A DNA stretch of 64,000 bases, taken from the NCBI RefSeq assembly GCF_005403045.1, contig NZ_BJCL01000003.1, positions 186,001 to 250,000 of the forward strand, written 5' to 3'. Shown in pieces: positions 9,813 through 20,999 of the stretch; within the stretch, counting starts at the first letter, position 1; every line of letters starts with the position of its first letter. The DNA is from Pseudaquabacterium pictum. Its GTDB lineage: Bacteria > Pseudomonadota > Gammaproteobacteria > Burkholderiales > Burkholderiaceae_C. The notes below the pieces were generated by a model. The model was not told the origin of the DNA. It did not search any database and saw nothing but the letters and a program-made list of their open reading frames with translations. A program made the position numbers and the translations under genes.

Positions 9813-10301
9813 GTGGCGAAGAAGGACCGACACGTCAGCGAAACCCCGGCCACCCAGGCCTTGCGGGCGGCCGGCGTGGCCTTCAGCGAGCATGTCTACG
9901 ACTATGTCGAGCATGGCGGCACGGCCGAATCGGCGCGCCAGCTCGGCTGGCCCGAGCATGCGGTGGTCAAGACGCTGGTGATGCAGAACGAGCGCGCCGA
10001 GCCGCTGATCGTGCTGATGCATGGCGACAAACAGGTCAGCACCAAGAACCTGGCGCGGGCCATCGGCGCCAAGAGCGTGGAGCCCTGCAAGCCCGAGGTG
10101 GCGCAGCGCCACAGCGGCTACCTGGTGGGCGGCACCTCGCCCTTCGGCACCCGCAAGGCGATGCCGGTCTATGTGGAGGCCACGGTGCTCGAACTGCCGG
10201 ATCTGCTGATCAACGGCGGCCGGCGTGGTTATCTGGTGGGGTTGAAGCCCGCCGTGCTGTTGGCGGTGCTGGGGGCGCAGGCCGTGCACTGCGCCCTCTG
10301 A
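9813..10301 (+). CDS. ybaK: YbaK/EbsC-family Cys-tRNA(Pro)/aminoacyl-tRNA deacylase
   Basis: A 162-residue single-domain trans-editing enzyme that hydrolyses mischarged tRNA such as Cys-tRNA(Pro). It shows the family features TPATQALRAAGVAF at the N-terminus, KTLVMQNE, LIVLMHGDKQVSTKNLARAIGAKSV (including the conserved Lys), and GYLVGGTSPFGTRKAMPVYVE. It starts with GTG at 9813, preceded by a G-rich ribosome site; no in-frame ATG lies near the family N-terminus. A GC-rich hairpin directly follows the stop. Confidence 0.9.
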   Translation: MAKKDRHVSETPATQALRAAGVAFSEHVYDYVEHGGTAESARQLGWPEHAVVKTLVMQNERAEPLIVLMHGDKQVSTKNLARAIGAKSVEPCKPEVAQRHSGYLVGGTSPFGTRKAMPVYVEATVLELPDLLINGGRRGYLVGLKPAVLLAVLGAQAVHCAL

Positions 10302-10302
10302 C

Positions 10303-10322
10303 CCGGCGCCGGGCGGCGCCGG
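10303..10322. terminator. GC hairpin between convergent genes
   Basis: An 8-base stem CCGGCGCC/GGCGCCGG with a GGGC loop lies between the ybaK stop and the stop of the small minus-strand gene. There is no T-tract on either side, so it is at best a weak or Rho-assisted terminator. Confidence 0.4.
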
Positions 10323-10330
10323 TTGGGTGG

Positions 10331-10609
10331 TCAGCGGGTGGCGCGGGCCTGGAAGCCCACCGGTTGCAGGCCGTCGCGCGGCAGGCTGGTGGTCTGCACC
10401 GGCCAATGGGCCGTGCCGGCGGTGCCGGCAGTGACAGCCTGGTCAGCGGCCTGCCGCGTGGCGGGCTGCGCAGCCTGGCTGGCCAGCGGATCCTGGGCCA
10501 GCGGACGCTGGGCGCCAGACCACCAGGTGGCAGCCACCACCACGGCCAGGGTGGCCAAGTTGGCCGCCCGGGGCAGCAGTGCCGCGCGGGTTGTCGAAAA
10601 ATTTTCCAT
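10331..10609 (-). CDS. Small hypothetical membrane-anchored protein
   Basis: A predicted protein of 92 residues that I do not recognise. Residues ~14-30 (AANLATLAVVVAATWW) form one hydrophobic segment after a basic N-terminus, consistent with a single inner-membrane anchor or uncleaved signal. The rest is rich in Ala, Gln and Thr and looks disordered. The upstream 160 bases separate it from cbbR on the same strand and contain a relatively AT-rich patch (10601-10640) that could hold its promoter. It could be lineage-specific; coding status is moderately supported by the codon pattern only. Confidence 0.5.
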   Translation of the reverse strand: MENFSTTRAALLPRAANLATLAVVVAATWWSGAQRPLAQDPLASQAAQPATRQAADQAVTAGTAGTAHWPVQTTSLPRDGLQPVGFQARATR

Positions 10610-10769
10610 GTGGACGAGTATCTGATCGTTACATGATCGTCTCAAGACAGGCGGGGCCCGCAACCCGGGGGTGCGAGCACCCATTTGAGGGGGTGGTCTA
10701 CCCGATAGTCGGCCTCGGCGTGCGGAATGCACGGCGGCGGCCCCACCGCCACCGGCGCGGCCGCGCCGC

Positions 10770-11699
10770 TCAGGCGCTGTTGCCGGGCTCGGCGAACATC
10801 GCCGCCAGATGGGCTTCGCCGCGTTCCAGCACGAAGTAACGCAGCGCCTCCGCGGCCGGTGACAGCAGCTTGCCGGCGGTGTTCACCACATGCCAGCGCC
10901 GCATCAGCGGCAGGCCTTCCACCGCCGGCGCGGCGATCAGGCCATTGCGCCACTCCAGGCCGATGGTGTGCAGCGAGATCAGGCTCACGCCCATGCCGGC
11001 CATCACCGCCTGCTTGATGGCCTCGGTGCTGTTCATCTCCATCACGTACATCGGCTGCAGGTGGAAGCGCTCCAGGTACTCTTCCAGCGCGGCGCGGGTG
11101 CCCGAGCCGGGCTCGCGCACGATGAACGGCTCGCGCGCCAGCGCGGCGGCGGGCACGTCCTCGCCGGCGGCGAAGGCATGGCCCGGCGCGGTGATCAGCA
11201 CATGCGGGTGCATGGCGAAGGGCTCGGACCGGTTGGGGAAGTCCTTGGGCGGCCGGCCCATGATCGACAGGTCGACCTCGTTGGCCTGCATCCAGGCGGC
11301 CAGCTGCTCGCGGTTGCCCAGGCGCAGCCGCACCTCGATGGACGGATGCTCGCCATGGAACTGCGCCAGCAGCTGCGGCAGGAAGTACTTGGCCGAGCTG
11401 ACCATGCCCACGGTGAGCAGACCGGACTCGATGCGCTTGAAGCGGGCCATCGCGTCGTCGGCCTCCTTCAGCGTGCCCAGCAGCCGGCGGGCATAGACCA
11501 GGAAGTATTCGCCTGCGGTGGACAGGCTCAGCCGGCGGCCGACGCGGTCGAACAGCGGGATGCCGACCTGGCTCTCCACCTCCTTGATCTGCATGGACAC
11601 CGCAGGCGGCGTGAGGTGCAGGGCCTCGGCCGCACGCTGCACGCTGCCCAGGCGCGCCACCTCGGCAAACACCCGCAACTGGCGGAAGGTGACGTTCAT
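10770..11699 (-). CDS. cbbR: LysR-type transcriptional regulator CbbR
   Basis: A 309-residue LysR-family activator of CO2-fixation genes. The N-terminal winged HTH reads FRQLRVFAEVARLGSVQRAAEALHLTPPAVSMQIKEVE (~5-42). A C-terminal effector domain with IMGRPPKDFPNRSEPFA and REPGSGTRAALEEYL is typical of CbbR proteins, which sense metabolites such as PEP or NADPH. It is divergent from cbbL with a 149-base gap that contains two dyads fitting LysR-type sites. The identification rests on both sequence pattern and this position. Confidence 0.93.
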   Translation of the reverse strand: MNVTFRQLRVFAEVARLGSVQRAAEALHLTPPAVSMQIKEVESQVGIPLFDRVGRRLSLSTAGEYFLVYARRLLGTLKEADDAMARFKRIESGLLTVGMVSSAKYFLPQLLAQFHGEHPSIEVRLRLGNREQLAAWMQANEVDLSIMGRPPKDFPNRSEPFAMHPHVLITAPGHAFAAGEDVPAAALAREPFIVREPGSGTRAALEEYLERFHLQPMYVMEMNSTEAIKQAVMAGMGVSLISLHTIGLEWRNGLIAAPAVEGLPLMRRWHVVNTAGKLLSPAAEALRYFVLERGEAHLAAMFAEPGNSA

Positions 11700-11717
11700 G
11701 GCGGGGTGATCCTGGTA

Positions 11718-11738
11718 ATAAGTTCAGCGAAAGCTTAT
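11718..11738. promoter_or_regulatory. Putative CbbR operator, ATAAG-N11-CTTAT dyad
   Basis: A perfect 5-base inverted repeat separated by 11 bases lies in the cbbR-cbbL gap, 18 bases upstream of cbbR. It fits the T-N11-A dyad class recognised by LysR-type regulators. Confidence 0.55.
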
Positions 11739-11752
11739 CTCAACTGCGATGA

Positions 11753-13339
<1,587 letters not shown>

Positions 13340-13361
13340 ACGCACACCAGGAGCCACCACC

Positions 13362-13802
13362 ATGATGACCAACCCCACCGGCCGCATCACCCAGGGCCAG
13401 TTCAGCTTCCTGCCCGACCTGACGGACGACGAGATCACGCTGCAGATCGAGTACGGCCTGCGCAAAGGCTACGCCTGGAGCGTCGAATACACCGACGATC
13501 CGCACCCGCGCAACACCTACTGGGAGATGTACGGCATGCCGATGTTCGACCTGGCCGACGCCGCCGGCGTGATGCTGGAACTTCAGGCCTGCCGCAAGAC
13601 CTTCCCGAGCCACTACATCCGCCTGATGGCCTTTGATTCCACCCGCGGCGTGGAGACCATCGCGATGAGCTTCATGGTCAACCGCCCGGCCAACGAGCCC
13701 GGCTTCGGCCTGGTGCGCCAGGAGGTGGGCGGCCGCAGCATGCACTACACCGTGCACAGCTACAGCACCGACAAGCCCGAAGGCGAACGCGGCACACGCT
13801 GA
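13362..13802 (+). CDS. cbbS: RuBisCO small subunit (red-type)
   Basis: A 146-residue small subunit that caps the L8S8 RuBisCO. It begins [18 protein letters not shown] and contains [22 protein letters not shown], typical of red-type small subunits. The C-terminal extension (residues ~110-146, including [23 protein letters not shown]) forms the extra beta-hairpin found in red-type enzymes. A ribosome site AGGAG lies at 13350-13354. An in-frame ATG one codon downstream could also be used. Confidence 0.96.
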   Translation: MMTNPTGRITQGQFSFLPDLTDDEITLQIEYGLRKGYAWSVEYTDDPHPRNTYWEMYGMPMFDLADAAGVMLELQACRKTFPSHYIRLMAFDSTRGVETIAMSFMVNRPANEPGFGLVRQEVGGRSMHYTVHSYSTDKPEGERGTR

Positions 13803-13834
13803 GCCTGCCCGGCCCGCACCAGGAGCACTGCACC

Positions 13835-14800
13835 ATGTCCACCGCACCGTTGTATGCCATTCCGGGGTCGACGCCGGCAACACCTGCTGCTGCGGCGGCT
13901 GCCCCCCTTCCGGCAGCCAACCACCCCGTGCCGGTGACTGTGGGCCAGGTGCTGGCCCAGAGCCAGGTGGAATCGGTGATGGACGAGCTGGACCGCGATC
14001 TGGTCGGCCTGGCGCCGGTGAAGGCCCGCATCCGCGACATCGCCGCGCTGCTGGTGATCGCCAAGCTGCGCGAGCACCTGGGCCTGGCGGCCAGCAAGCC
14101 CAGCCTGCACATGTGCTTCTCGGGCAACCCCGGCACCGGCAAGACCACGGTGGCCCTGCGCATGGCGCAGATCCTGCATCGCCTGGGCTATGTGCGGAAG
14201 GGGCATGTGGTCAGCGTCACCCGGGATGACCTGGTCGGCCAGTACATCGGCCACACCGCGCCCAAGACCAAGGAGGTGCTGAAGAAGGCCATGGGCGGCG
14301 TGCTGTTCATCGACGAGGCCTACTACCTCTACCGCCCCGAGAACGAGCGCGACTACGGCCAGGAGGCGATCGAGATCCTGCTGCAGGTGATGGAGAACCA
14401 GCGCGACGACCTGGTGGTGATCCTGGCGGGGTACAAGGACCGCATGGACACCTTCTTCCAGAGCAACCCGGGCATGAGCAGCCGCATCGCCCACCACCTG
14501 GACTTCCCCGACTATTCCAGCGGCGAGCTGCTGCACATCGCCGACACCATGCTGGGCGCCAGCCACTACCGCTTTGGCCCCGGCGCCCGCGAGGCGTTTG
14601 ATGACTACCTGCAGCGCCGCATCACCCAGCCGCACTTTGCCAATGCGCGCAGCGTGCGCAATGCACTCGACCGCATGCGGCTGCGGCAGGCCAGCCGCCT
14701 GTTCGCCGACCGCGACCGGCCGCTGACCGCCGACGACCTGAGCACCATCGCCGAGAGCGACATCCGCGCGAGCCGGGTGTTTGCCGCCGCCGCGCCCTGA
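13835..14800 (+). CDS. cbbX: Red-type RuBisCO activase CbbX (AAA+ ATPase)
   Basis: A 321-residue AAA+ protein that removes inhibitory sugar phosphates from red-type RuBisCO by pulling on the large-subunit C-terminus, and is stimulated by RuBP. Walker A is GNPGTGKTT (97-105) and Walker B is LFIDE (157-161). The pore-loop region [12 protein letters not shown] and the sensor segment [20 protein letters not shown] are visible. The first ~35 residues are Pro/Ala-rich and probably disordered. It lies 32 bases after cbbS with its own AGGAG ribosome site. Confidence 0.96.
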   Translation: MSTAPLYAIPGSTPATPAAAAAAPLPAANHPVPVTVGQVLAQSQVESVMDELDRDLVGLAPVKARIRDIAALLVIAKLREHLGLAASKPSLHMCFSGNPGTGKTTVALRMAQILHRLGYVRKGHVVSVTRDDLVGQYIGHTAPKTKEVLKKAMGGVLFIDEAYYLYRPENERDYGQEAIEILLQVMENQRDDLVVILAGYKDRMDTFFQSNPGMSSRIAHHLDFPDYSSGELLHIADTMLGASHYRFGPGAREAFDDYLQRRITQPHFANARSVRNALDRMRLRQASRLFADRDRPLTADDLSTIAESDIRASRVFAAAAP

Positions 14801-14840
14801 TCTCCACAACCACGACCAGATCCCGACCCGGAGCCTCGCC

Positions 14841-15920
14841 ATGCACCTCGGACGCACCACCCTTTCCAAGTTCCTGATCCAGCAGCTGCAGGATGTGGAG
14901 GACCAGGGCAAGCTGGCCGCGCTGCTGGTGGATGTGGCCGCTGCCGTGAAAGCCATCTCGTCGATGACGGCCAAGGGCGCGCTGGGCGGCTACCTGGGCA
15001 CGGTGGAACACACCAATGTGCAGGGCGAGCAGCAGAAGAAGCTGGATGTGCTGGCCAACGACGCGATGGTGACCGCCACCGAATGGGGCGGCCTGGTGGC
15101 CGGCCTGGCCAGCGAGGAGCTGGACGAGCCCTATGTCATCCCCGAGAACTTCGCCCGCGGGCCCTACCTGCTGATCTTCGACCCGCTGGACGGCTCGTCG
15201 AACACCGATGTGAATGTGTCGGTGGGCACCATCTTCTCGGTGCTGCAGCACGCCGGCACCGAGCAGCCCGCCACCAGCGACTACCTGCAGCCCGGCATCC
15301 GCCAGGTGGCCGCGGGTTACGCCATCTACGGCCCGGCCACCATGCTGGTGCTGACGGTGGGCAAGGGCACGCACGGCTTCACGCTCGACCGCGAGGTGGG
15401 CAACTTCATCCTCACCCACCGCGACCTGGCCATCCCCGAGGACACCAGCGAGTTCGCCATCAACACCAGCAACGCCCGCTTCTGGGAGCCGCCGGTGCAC
15501 CGCTACGTGACTGAGTGCCAAGCCGGCAAGGCGGGCGAGCGCGGGCGCGACTTCAACATGCGCTGGATCGCCAGCATGGTGGCCGAGGTGCACCGCATCC
15601 TGATGCGCGGCGGTGTCTTCATGTACCCCAAGGACACCAAGGACCCGAGCAAGCCCGGCCGCCTGCGCCTGATGTACGAGGCCAACCCGATCAGCATGCT
15701 GATCGAGCAGGCCGGCGGCGCCAGCAGCACCGGCCGCCAGCGGCTGATGGAGGTGCAGCCGTCTCAGCTGCACCAGCGTGTGCCGGTGATCCTGGGCAGC
15801 AGGAACGAGGTGCTGCGCATCGAGCGCTACCACGCGGAACATGAACGCGGCGAGGACCGGCCCTACGAGAGCCCGCTGTTCAACGAGCGCTCGCTGTTCC
15901 GCGCGCGTGAATTCATCTGA
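14841..15920 (+). CDS. cbbF: Class I fructose-1,6-bisphosphatase
   Basis: A 359-residue enzyme that converts fructose-1,6-bisphosphate to fructose-6-phosphate in the Calvin cycle and gluconeogenesis. Metal-site motifs are SEELDEP and [12 protein letters not shown]. The substrate-binding segment [34 protein letters not shown] and the C-terminal [25 protein letters not shown] are both conserved. The ATG at 14841 follows CGGAG and matches the family N-terminus. It lies 40 bases after cbbX and 11 bases before cbbP. Confidence 0.96.
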   Translation: MHLGRTTLSKFLIQQLQDVEDQGKLAALLVDVAAAVKAISSMTAKGALGGYLGTVEHTNVQGEQQKKLDVLANDAMVTATEWGGLVAGLASEELDEPYVIPENFARGPYLLIFDPLDGSSNTDVNVSVGTIFSVLQHAGTEQPATSDYLQPGIRQVAAGYAIYGPATMLVLTVGKGTHGFTLDREVGNFILTHRDLAIPEDTSEFAINTSNARFWEPPVHRYVTECQAGKAGERGRDFNMRWIASMVAEVHRILMRGGVFMYPKDTKDPSKPGRLRLMYEANPISMLIEQAGGASSTGRQRLMEVQPSQLHQRVPVILGSRNEVLRIERYHAEHERGEDRPYESPLFNERSLFRAREFI

Positions 15921-15931
15921 CCGGAGTCGCC

Positions 15932-16804
15932 ATGTCGCAGAAACATCCCATCATCGCGGTCACCGGCTCGTCCGGCGCCGGCACCACCACGGTGATGAAG
16001 AGCTTCGCCCACATCTTCCGGCGCGAGAACATCCGCGCCCAGGTCATCGAGGGCGATTCCTTCCACCGCTACAACCGGGTGGAGATGCGCGCCAAGGTGC
16101 GCGCCGCCGACCATGGCGAGGGCCCGCAGATCAGCCACTTCGGCCCGGAGAGCAACCTGCTGGCCGAGCTGGACACCACCTTTGCGGGTTACGCCAAGAA
16201 CGGCGGCGGCCAGGTGCGCCGCTACATCCACGATGCCGGCGAAGCCAGGGAACTGGGCGGCGAGCCCGGCACCTTCACCGACTGGCAGCCGATGGCCGAG
16301 AGCGACGTGCTGTTCTACGAGGGCCTGCACGGCGGCTTCACCGGGCCGGGCGTGGACGTGGCCCGCCATGTCGACCTGCTGGTGGGCGTGGTACCCATCA
16401 TCAACCTGGAGTGGATCCAGAAGCTGCACCGTGACCAGAACCTGCGCGGCTACAGCCAGGAGGCGGTGGTCGAGACCATCCTGCGCCGCATGCCCGACTA
16501 TGTGAACCACATCTGCCCGCAGTTCAGCCGCACGCATGTCAACTTCCAGCGCGTGCCCACGGTGGACACCAGCAACCCATTCATCGCCAAGGACATCCCC
16601 AGCGCCGACGAGAGCATGGTGGTGATCCGCTTCGCCAAGCCCCGGGGCATCGACTTCCCGTACCTGATGTCGATGCTGCACGGCTCGATGATGACCCGGC
16701 CCAACACCATCGTGATCCCCGGCGGAAAGATGGGGCTGGCGATGCAGCTGATCTTCACACCCATGATCCTGCGCCTGCTCGACTTGAAGCGGCGCGCAGG
16801 CTAG
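15932..16804 (+). CDS. cbbP: Phosphoribulokinase
   Basis: A 290-residue kinase making ribulose-1,5-bisphosphate from ribulose-5-phosphate and ATP, the Calvin-cycle-specific step. The P-loop is GSSGAGTTT (12-20). Asp42 in IEGDSFHRYNR is the usual catalytic base position. FSRTHVNFQRVPTVDTSNPF and GGKMGLAMQLIFTPMILRL are typical of proteobacterial (short) PRK. It stops with TAG and sits 12 bases before cbbT, within the same operon. Confidence 0.96.
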   Translation: MSQKHPIIAVTGSSGAGTTTVMKSFAHIFRRENIRAQVIEGDSFHRYNRVEMRAKVRAADHGEGPQISHFGPESNLLAELDTTFAGYAKNGGGQVRRYIHDAGEARELGGEPGTFTDWQPMAESDVLFYEGLHGGFTGPGVDVARHVDLLVGVVPIINLEWIQKLHRDQNLRGYSQEAVVETILRRMPDYVNHICPQFSRTHVNFQRVPTVDTSNPFIAKDIPSADESMVVIRFAKPRGIDFPYLMSMLHGSMMTRPNTIVIPGGKMGLAMQLIFTPMILRLLDLKRRAG

Positions 16805-16816
16805 TCCGGAGACTCC

Positions 16817-18856
16817 ATGACCACACAGAACACCGCGCCCCTGGACGGGGCGCTGGGCCGCCGCATGGCCGACACGATCCGCATGCTGGCTGTCGATGCG
16901 GTGCAGCAGGCCAACAGCGGCCACCCCGGTGCGCCGATGGGCATGGCCGAGATGGGCGTGGCCCTGTGGGCCCGCCACCTGCGCCACAACCCGGCCAACC
17001 CGCACTGGGCCGACCGCGACCGCTTCGTGCTGAGCAACGGCCATGCGTCGATGCTGCTGTATGCGTTGCTGCACCTCACCGGCTACGACTTGCCGATGGA
17101 CGAGATCCGCCGGTTCCGGCAACTGGGCAGCAAGACGCCCGGGCATCCGGAGGTGCACCTCACGCCAGGCGTGGAGACCACCACCGGCCCGCTGGGCCAG
17201 GGCCTGGCCAATGCGGTGGGCATGGCGCTGGCGGAAAAGCTGCTGGCCGCCGAGTTCAACCGCGAGGGCTTCCCCATCGTCGACCACCGCACCTGGGTGT
17301 TCCTGGGCGACGGCTGTCTGATGGAAGGCATCAGCCAGGAGGCGATCTCGCTGGCCGGCACGCTGAAGCTGGGCAAGCTGGTGGCGCTGTACGACGACAA
17401 CGGCATCAGCATCGACGGCGACGTGGCCGGCTGGTTCGGCGACGACACGCCAGCGCGCTTCCGCGCTTGCGGCTGGAACGTGATCGGCCCGCTCGACGGC
17501 CATGACCTGGCGGCGCTGGATGCGGCCATCACCCAGGCCACCGCGGTGCAGGACCAGCCCACGCTGATCGTCTGCCGCACCACCATCGGCAAGGGCGCCA
17601 TCGGCCAGGAGGGCACGGCCGATGTGCACGGCGCGCCACTGGGCGCTGCCGCCATCGCCGCGCTGCGCCAACACCTGGGCTGGACCGCGCCGCCGTTCGA
17701 GGTGCCCGACGATCTGCGCGCTGCATGGAATGGGCGCAGTGCCGGCGCCGCCCGCCAGGCCGGTTGGGACGCGCTGTTTGCACGTTACGCGGCAGCCCAT
17801 CCGGCACTGGCTGCCGAGTTCCAGCGCCGCCAGCGCGGCGCGCTGCCGGCCGCCTGGGCCGCGCAGGCCGACCTGGCGGTGATGGCCCTGGCCGAGGCGT
17901 CCACCAAGCCGGTGGCCACCCGCCGGGCCTCGCAGCTGGCACTGGATGCGCTGGCGCCGCTGTTGCCTGAACTGCTGGGCGGCTCGGCCGACCTGACCGG
18001 CAGCAACCTGACCAACTTCGCCGGCTGCCGCACGGTCACGCCTGGCCAGGCCGGCAACTACCTCAGCTATGGCGTGCGCGAGTTCGGCATGGCTGCGGTG
18101 ATGAACGGTGTGGCCCTGCATGGCGGCCTGTTGCCCTTCGGCGGCACCTTCCTCACCTTCAGCGACTACAGCCGCAATGCCATCCGCATGGCCGCGCTGA
18201 TGCAGCAGCGGGTGGTGCATGTGTTCACCCATGACTCCATCGGCCTGGGCGAGGATGGCCCGACGCATCAGCCCATCGAGCAGGTGGCCTCGCTGCGGCT
18301 GATCCCCGGGCTGGACCTGTGGCGCCCGGCCGATGCCCTGGAGACTGCGGTGGCCTGGGTGCAGGCCCTGCAGCGCACCGATGGCCCCAGCGCGCTGGTG
18401 CTGTCGCGCCAGGCGCTGCCCATCGTCAGCCGGCCGGCGCAGCGGGCCGACGTGGCCCGCGGCGGCTATGTGCTGGCCGATGCGCCCGCCGGCCAGCCGG
18501 TGCAGGCGGTGATCATCGCCACCGGGTCTGAGGTGGGCCTGGCGATGGAGGCACGCCGGCGCCTGCAGGCCGAGGAGGGCATCGCCGTGCGGGTGGTGTC
18601 GATGCCCTGCACCCAGCGCTTCGATGCCCAGCCGGCCGATTGGTGCGATGCGGTGCTGCCACCTTCGCTGCCCACCGTGGCGGTGGAGGCCGGCCATCCC
18701 GATGGCTGGCGCCGTTACACCGGCCGCAGCGGCGCGGTGGTGGGCATCGCCCGCTTCGGCGAATCGGCACCCGGCCCGGCGCTGATGCAGCACTTCGGCT
18801 TCACCGCCGACGCGGTGATGGCCGCGGTGCGCCAGCGCGTGGCAGCCAGCCACTGA
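16817..18856 (+). CDS. cbbT: Transketolase
   Basis: A 679-residue thiamine-diphosphate enzyme exchanging two-carbon units between sugar phosphates in RuBP regeneration. The N-terminal domain has ANSGHPGAPMGMAEM and the ThDP motif GDGCLMEGISQEAISLAG...LVALYDDN. The middle domain has YGVREFGMAAVMNGVALHGG (catalytic Glu) and FTHDSIGLGEDGPTHQPIEQ. The C-terminal domain begins ATGSEVGLAMEA. Length and domain order are complete. It lies 12 bases after cbbP. Confidence 0.96.
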   Translation: MTTQNTAPLDGALGRRMADTIRMLAVDAVQQANSGHPGAPMGMAEMGVALWARHLRHNPANPHWADRDRFVLSNGHASMLLYALLHLTGYDLPMDEIRRFRQLGSKTPGHPEVHLTPGVETTTGPLGQGLANAVGMALAEKLLAAEFNREGFPIVDHRTWVFLGDGCLMEGISQEAISLAGTLKLGKLVALYDDNGISIDGDVAGWFGDDTPARFRACGWNVIGPLDGHDLAALDAAITQATAVQDQPTLIVCRTTIGKGAIGQEGTADVHGAPLGAAAIAALRQHLGWTAPPFEVPDDLRAAWNGRSAGAARQAGWDALFARYAAAHPALAAEFQRRQRGALPAAWAAQADLAVMALAEASTKPVATRRASQLALDALAPLLPELLGGSADLTGSNLTNFAGCRTVTPGQAGNYLSYGVREFGMAAVMNGVALHGGLLPFGGTFLTFSDYSRNAIRMAALMQQRVVHVFTHDSIGLGEDGPTHQPIEQVASLRLIPGLDLWRPADALETAVAWVQALQRTDGPSALVLSRQALPIVSRPAQRADVARGGYVLADAPAGQPVQAVIIATGSEVGLAMEARRRLQAEEGIAVRVVSMPCTQRFDAQPADWCDAVLPPSLPTVAVEAGHPDGWRRYTGRSGAVVGIARFGESAPGPALMQHFGFTADAVMAAVRQRVAASH

Positions 18857-18877
18857 ACCTCACAAACCTTGAACTGG

Positions 18878-19555
18878 ATGCCGACCATGCTGCGCGTGAT
18901 CCTGTACGACCTGGACGGCACCCTGATGGAGACCGCCCCCGAGATCGCCGATGCGGTCAACGACACGCTGCGCCGCCGCGGCCATGCGCTGGCGCCGGCG
19001 GCGCTGGTGCGCACCTGGATCGGCGACGGCGCCCGCGCGCTGCTGGGCAAGGCCCTGGCCCATGTGGGCGAGCCGGCCAGCGCGGTGGACGCGGCCTGGC
19101 CCGGCTTCGCCAACGACTATGCCGAGCGCTGCGGCACCAACAGCCTGGTGCACGACGGCGTGCGGGCCATGCTGCAGCGCCTGCGTGACCAGGGCCTGCA
19201 GCAGGTGCTGCTGACCAACAAGGAGTCGGCCTTTGCCCAGCGCCTGCTGGTGCGGCATCAGCTGCTGTCGGATTTCGACCTGATCGTGGCCGGCGACACG
19301 CTGCCGGTGAAGAAGCCGCACCCGGGCGTGGTGCAGCATGCACTGGCTGCGCTGCAGGCCCGGCCCGAGGAGGCGCTGCTGGTGGGCGACAGCACCACCG
19401 ATGTGCGCACCGCCCGCGCCGCCGGCGTGGCGGTGCAGCTGGTGCGCCACGGCTACCCGCAGGGCAGCCTGACCGGCGACGACGCACCCGATGGCTTCAT
19501 CGCCCATTTCGACCAGTTCAACCCGCTGGCGGCCACCCACCTGGCCATCGGCTGA
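18878..19555 (+). CDS. cbbZ: Phosphoglycolate phosphatase (HAD family)
   Basis: A 225-residue HAD phosphatase that dephosphorylates 2-phosphoglycolate formed by the oxygenase side reaction of RuBisCO. HAD motif I is DLDGTLMET, motif II is LLTNK, motif III includes KKPHPGVVQ, and motif IV is [15 protein letters not shown]. The start could be ATG 18878 or ATG 18887; neither has a strong ribosome site. It lies 21 bases after cbbT. A general Gph role is possible, but the operon position favours photorespiratory salvage. Confidence 0.93.
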   Translation: MPTMLRVILYDLDGTLMETAPEIADAVNDTLRRRGHALAPAALVRTWIGDGARALLGKALAHVGEPASAVDAAWPGFANDYAERCGTNSLVHDGVRAMLQRLRDQGLQQVLLTNKESAFAQRLLVRHQLLSDFDLIVAGDTLPVKKPHPGVVQHALAALQARPEEALLVGDSTTDVRTARAAGVAVQLVRHGYPQGSLTGDDAPDGFIAHFDQFNPLAATHLAIG

Positions 19556-19575
19556 CCACCTCCCGCAGGCCCACC

Positions 19576-20280
19576 ATGCCCGTTCCTCCCCTGATCGCCC
19601 CCAGCATCCTGGCGGCCAACTTCGCCCGCCTGGGTGATGACGTGGCGCAGGTCGTCGCCGCCGGCGCCGACTGGATCCACTTCGACGTGATGGACAACCA
19701 CTACGTGCCCAACCTCACCTTCGGTCCGATGGTTTGCGAGGCCTTGAAGCCCCATGCCCGCACCGCGATGATGGATGTGCACCTGATGGTGGAGCCGGTG
19801 GATGCGCTGGTGCCGCTGTTCGCCAAGGCCGGCGCCGGGCTGATCAGCTTCCACCCCGAGGCCAGCCGCCATGTCGACCGCACGCTGGCGCTGATCCGCG
19901 ACCACGGCTGCCAGGCCGGCCTGGTGTTCAACCCGGCCACGCCGCTGGCCTGGCTGGACCATGTGCTGGACAAGCTCGACCTGGTGATGCTGATGAGCGT
20001 GAACCCGGGATTCGGTGGCCAGAGCTTCATCGCCAGCACCCTGCCCAAGCTGGCCCAGGTGCGGCAGCGGCTGGATGCCCACGCGGCGCAGTCCGGCCGC
20101 CGCATCCGGCTGGAGGTGGACGGTGGCGTCAAGCCCGACAACATCGCCGAGATCGCCCGCGCCGGTGCCGACACCTTCGTGGCCGGCTCGGCAGTGTTCG
20201 GCAGCGCCGACTGGGCCGCCACCATCGCCGCGCTGAAGGCCGGTGCCCGCGCTGGCGCGGCCGACCGCCGGGCAGCCTGA
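19576..20280 (+). CDS. cbbE: Ribulose-phosphate 3-epimerase
   Basis: A 234-residue TIM-barrel epimerase interconverting ribulose-5-phosphate and xylulose-5-phosphate. It shows [14 protein letters not shown], the metal and catalytic segments [17 protein letters not shown] and [22 protein letters not shown], and [11 protein letters not shown] with the second catalytic Asp. The phosphate-binding AGSAVFGS is close to the C-terminus. It lies 20 bases after cbbZ, and cbbY starts two bases after its stop. Confidence 0.96.
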   Translation: MPVPPLIAPSILAANFARLGDDVAQVVAAGADWIHFDVMDNHYVPNLTFGPMVCEALKPHARTAMMDVHLMVEPVDALVPLFAKAGAGLISFHPEASRHVDRTLALIRDHGCQAGLVFNPATPLAWLDHVLDKLDLVMLMSVNPGFGGQSFIASTLPKLAQVRQRLDAHAAQSGRRIRLEVDGGVKPDNIAEIARAGADTFVAGSAVFGSADWAATIAALKAGARAGAADRRAA

Positions 20281-20282
20281 GC

Positions 20283-20996
20283 ATGCTGCGCGCCCTGGTC
20301 TGGGATGTCGACGGCACGCTGGCCGAGACCGAGCACGACGGCCACCGCGTCGCCTTCAACCAGGCCTTTGCCGAAGCCGGCCTGGGCTGGCACTGGGACG
20401 AACCGCTGTACCGCGATCTGCTGGCCACCACCGGCGGCAAGGAACGCCTGCGCGTCTGGTGGCAGCAGGTGGACCCGGCGACGGCCGCCGCGTCCGACAC
20501 CACCGCCCGCATCGCGCGCCTGCATGCCCGCAAGACGGCGATCTATGTCGAGCTGGTGGCCCGCGGCGCGGTGCAGCTGCGCCCGGGCGTGGCCCGGCTG
20601 CTGCAGGCTGCGCGGGCCGAGGGCGTCACGCTGGCCATCGCCACCACCACCACGCCAGACAACGTCGATGCCCTGCTGCTGGCCACGCTGGGCGCCGGCA
20701 GCCCGGCCTGGTTCGCCAGCATCGGCGCGGGCGATGTGGTGCCGGCCAAGAAGCCGGCGCCCGACATTTACCGCTGGGTGCTGCAGCGGCTGGGGCTGAC
20801 GGCGGCCGACTGCCTGGCGCTGGAGGACTCGGCCCCCGGCAGCGCTGCCGCGGTGGCCGCCGGCCTGCCGACGGTGGTGACCCGCAGCCGTTACACCCAG
20901 GCCGATGTGCTGCCGGCCAGCCCGCTGCTGCGGGCCGACCTGGTCGATCTGGCGGGGGTGGATTTGCCCCGGCTGCGGGCCTGGCACGCCGGCTGA
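20283..20996 (+). CDS. cbbY: CbbY-type HAD phosphatase (xylulose-1,5-bisphosphate phosphatase)
   Basis: A 237-residue HAD-fold phosphatase. Motif I is DVDGTLAETE, followed by a helical cap containing TTGGKERLRVWW. Motif II lies in IATTTTPDNVDALL, motif III is AKKPAPDIYRWVL and motif IV is LEDSAPGSAAAVAAG. CbbY is known to remove xylulose-1,5-bisphosphate, a misfire product that inhibits red-type RuBisCO, so its place beside cbbX fits a repair role. It is the last gene of the operon and ends 3 bases from the stop of the convergent MFS gene. Confidence 0.93.
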   Translation: MLRALVWDVDGTLAETEHDGHRVAFNQAFAEAGLGWHWDEPLYRDLLATTGGKERLRVWWQQVDPATAAASDTTARIARLHARKTAIYVELVARGAVQLRPGVARLLQAARAEGVTLAIATTTTPDNVDALLLATLGAGSPAWFASIGAGDVVPAKKPAPDIYRWVLQRLGLTAADCLALEDSAPGSAAAVAAGLPTVVTRSRYTQADVLPASPLLRADLVDLAGVDLPRLRAWHAG

Positions 20997-20999
20997 TCG

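Noticed and set aside
15863-18853. Long minus-strand open frame opposite cbbP and cbbT
   Set aside because: It is antisense to two unmistakable Calvin-cycle genes, and its translation is low-complexity.
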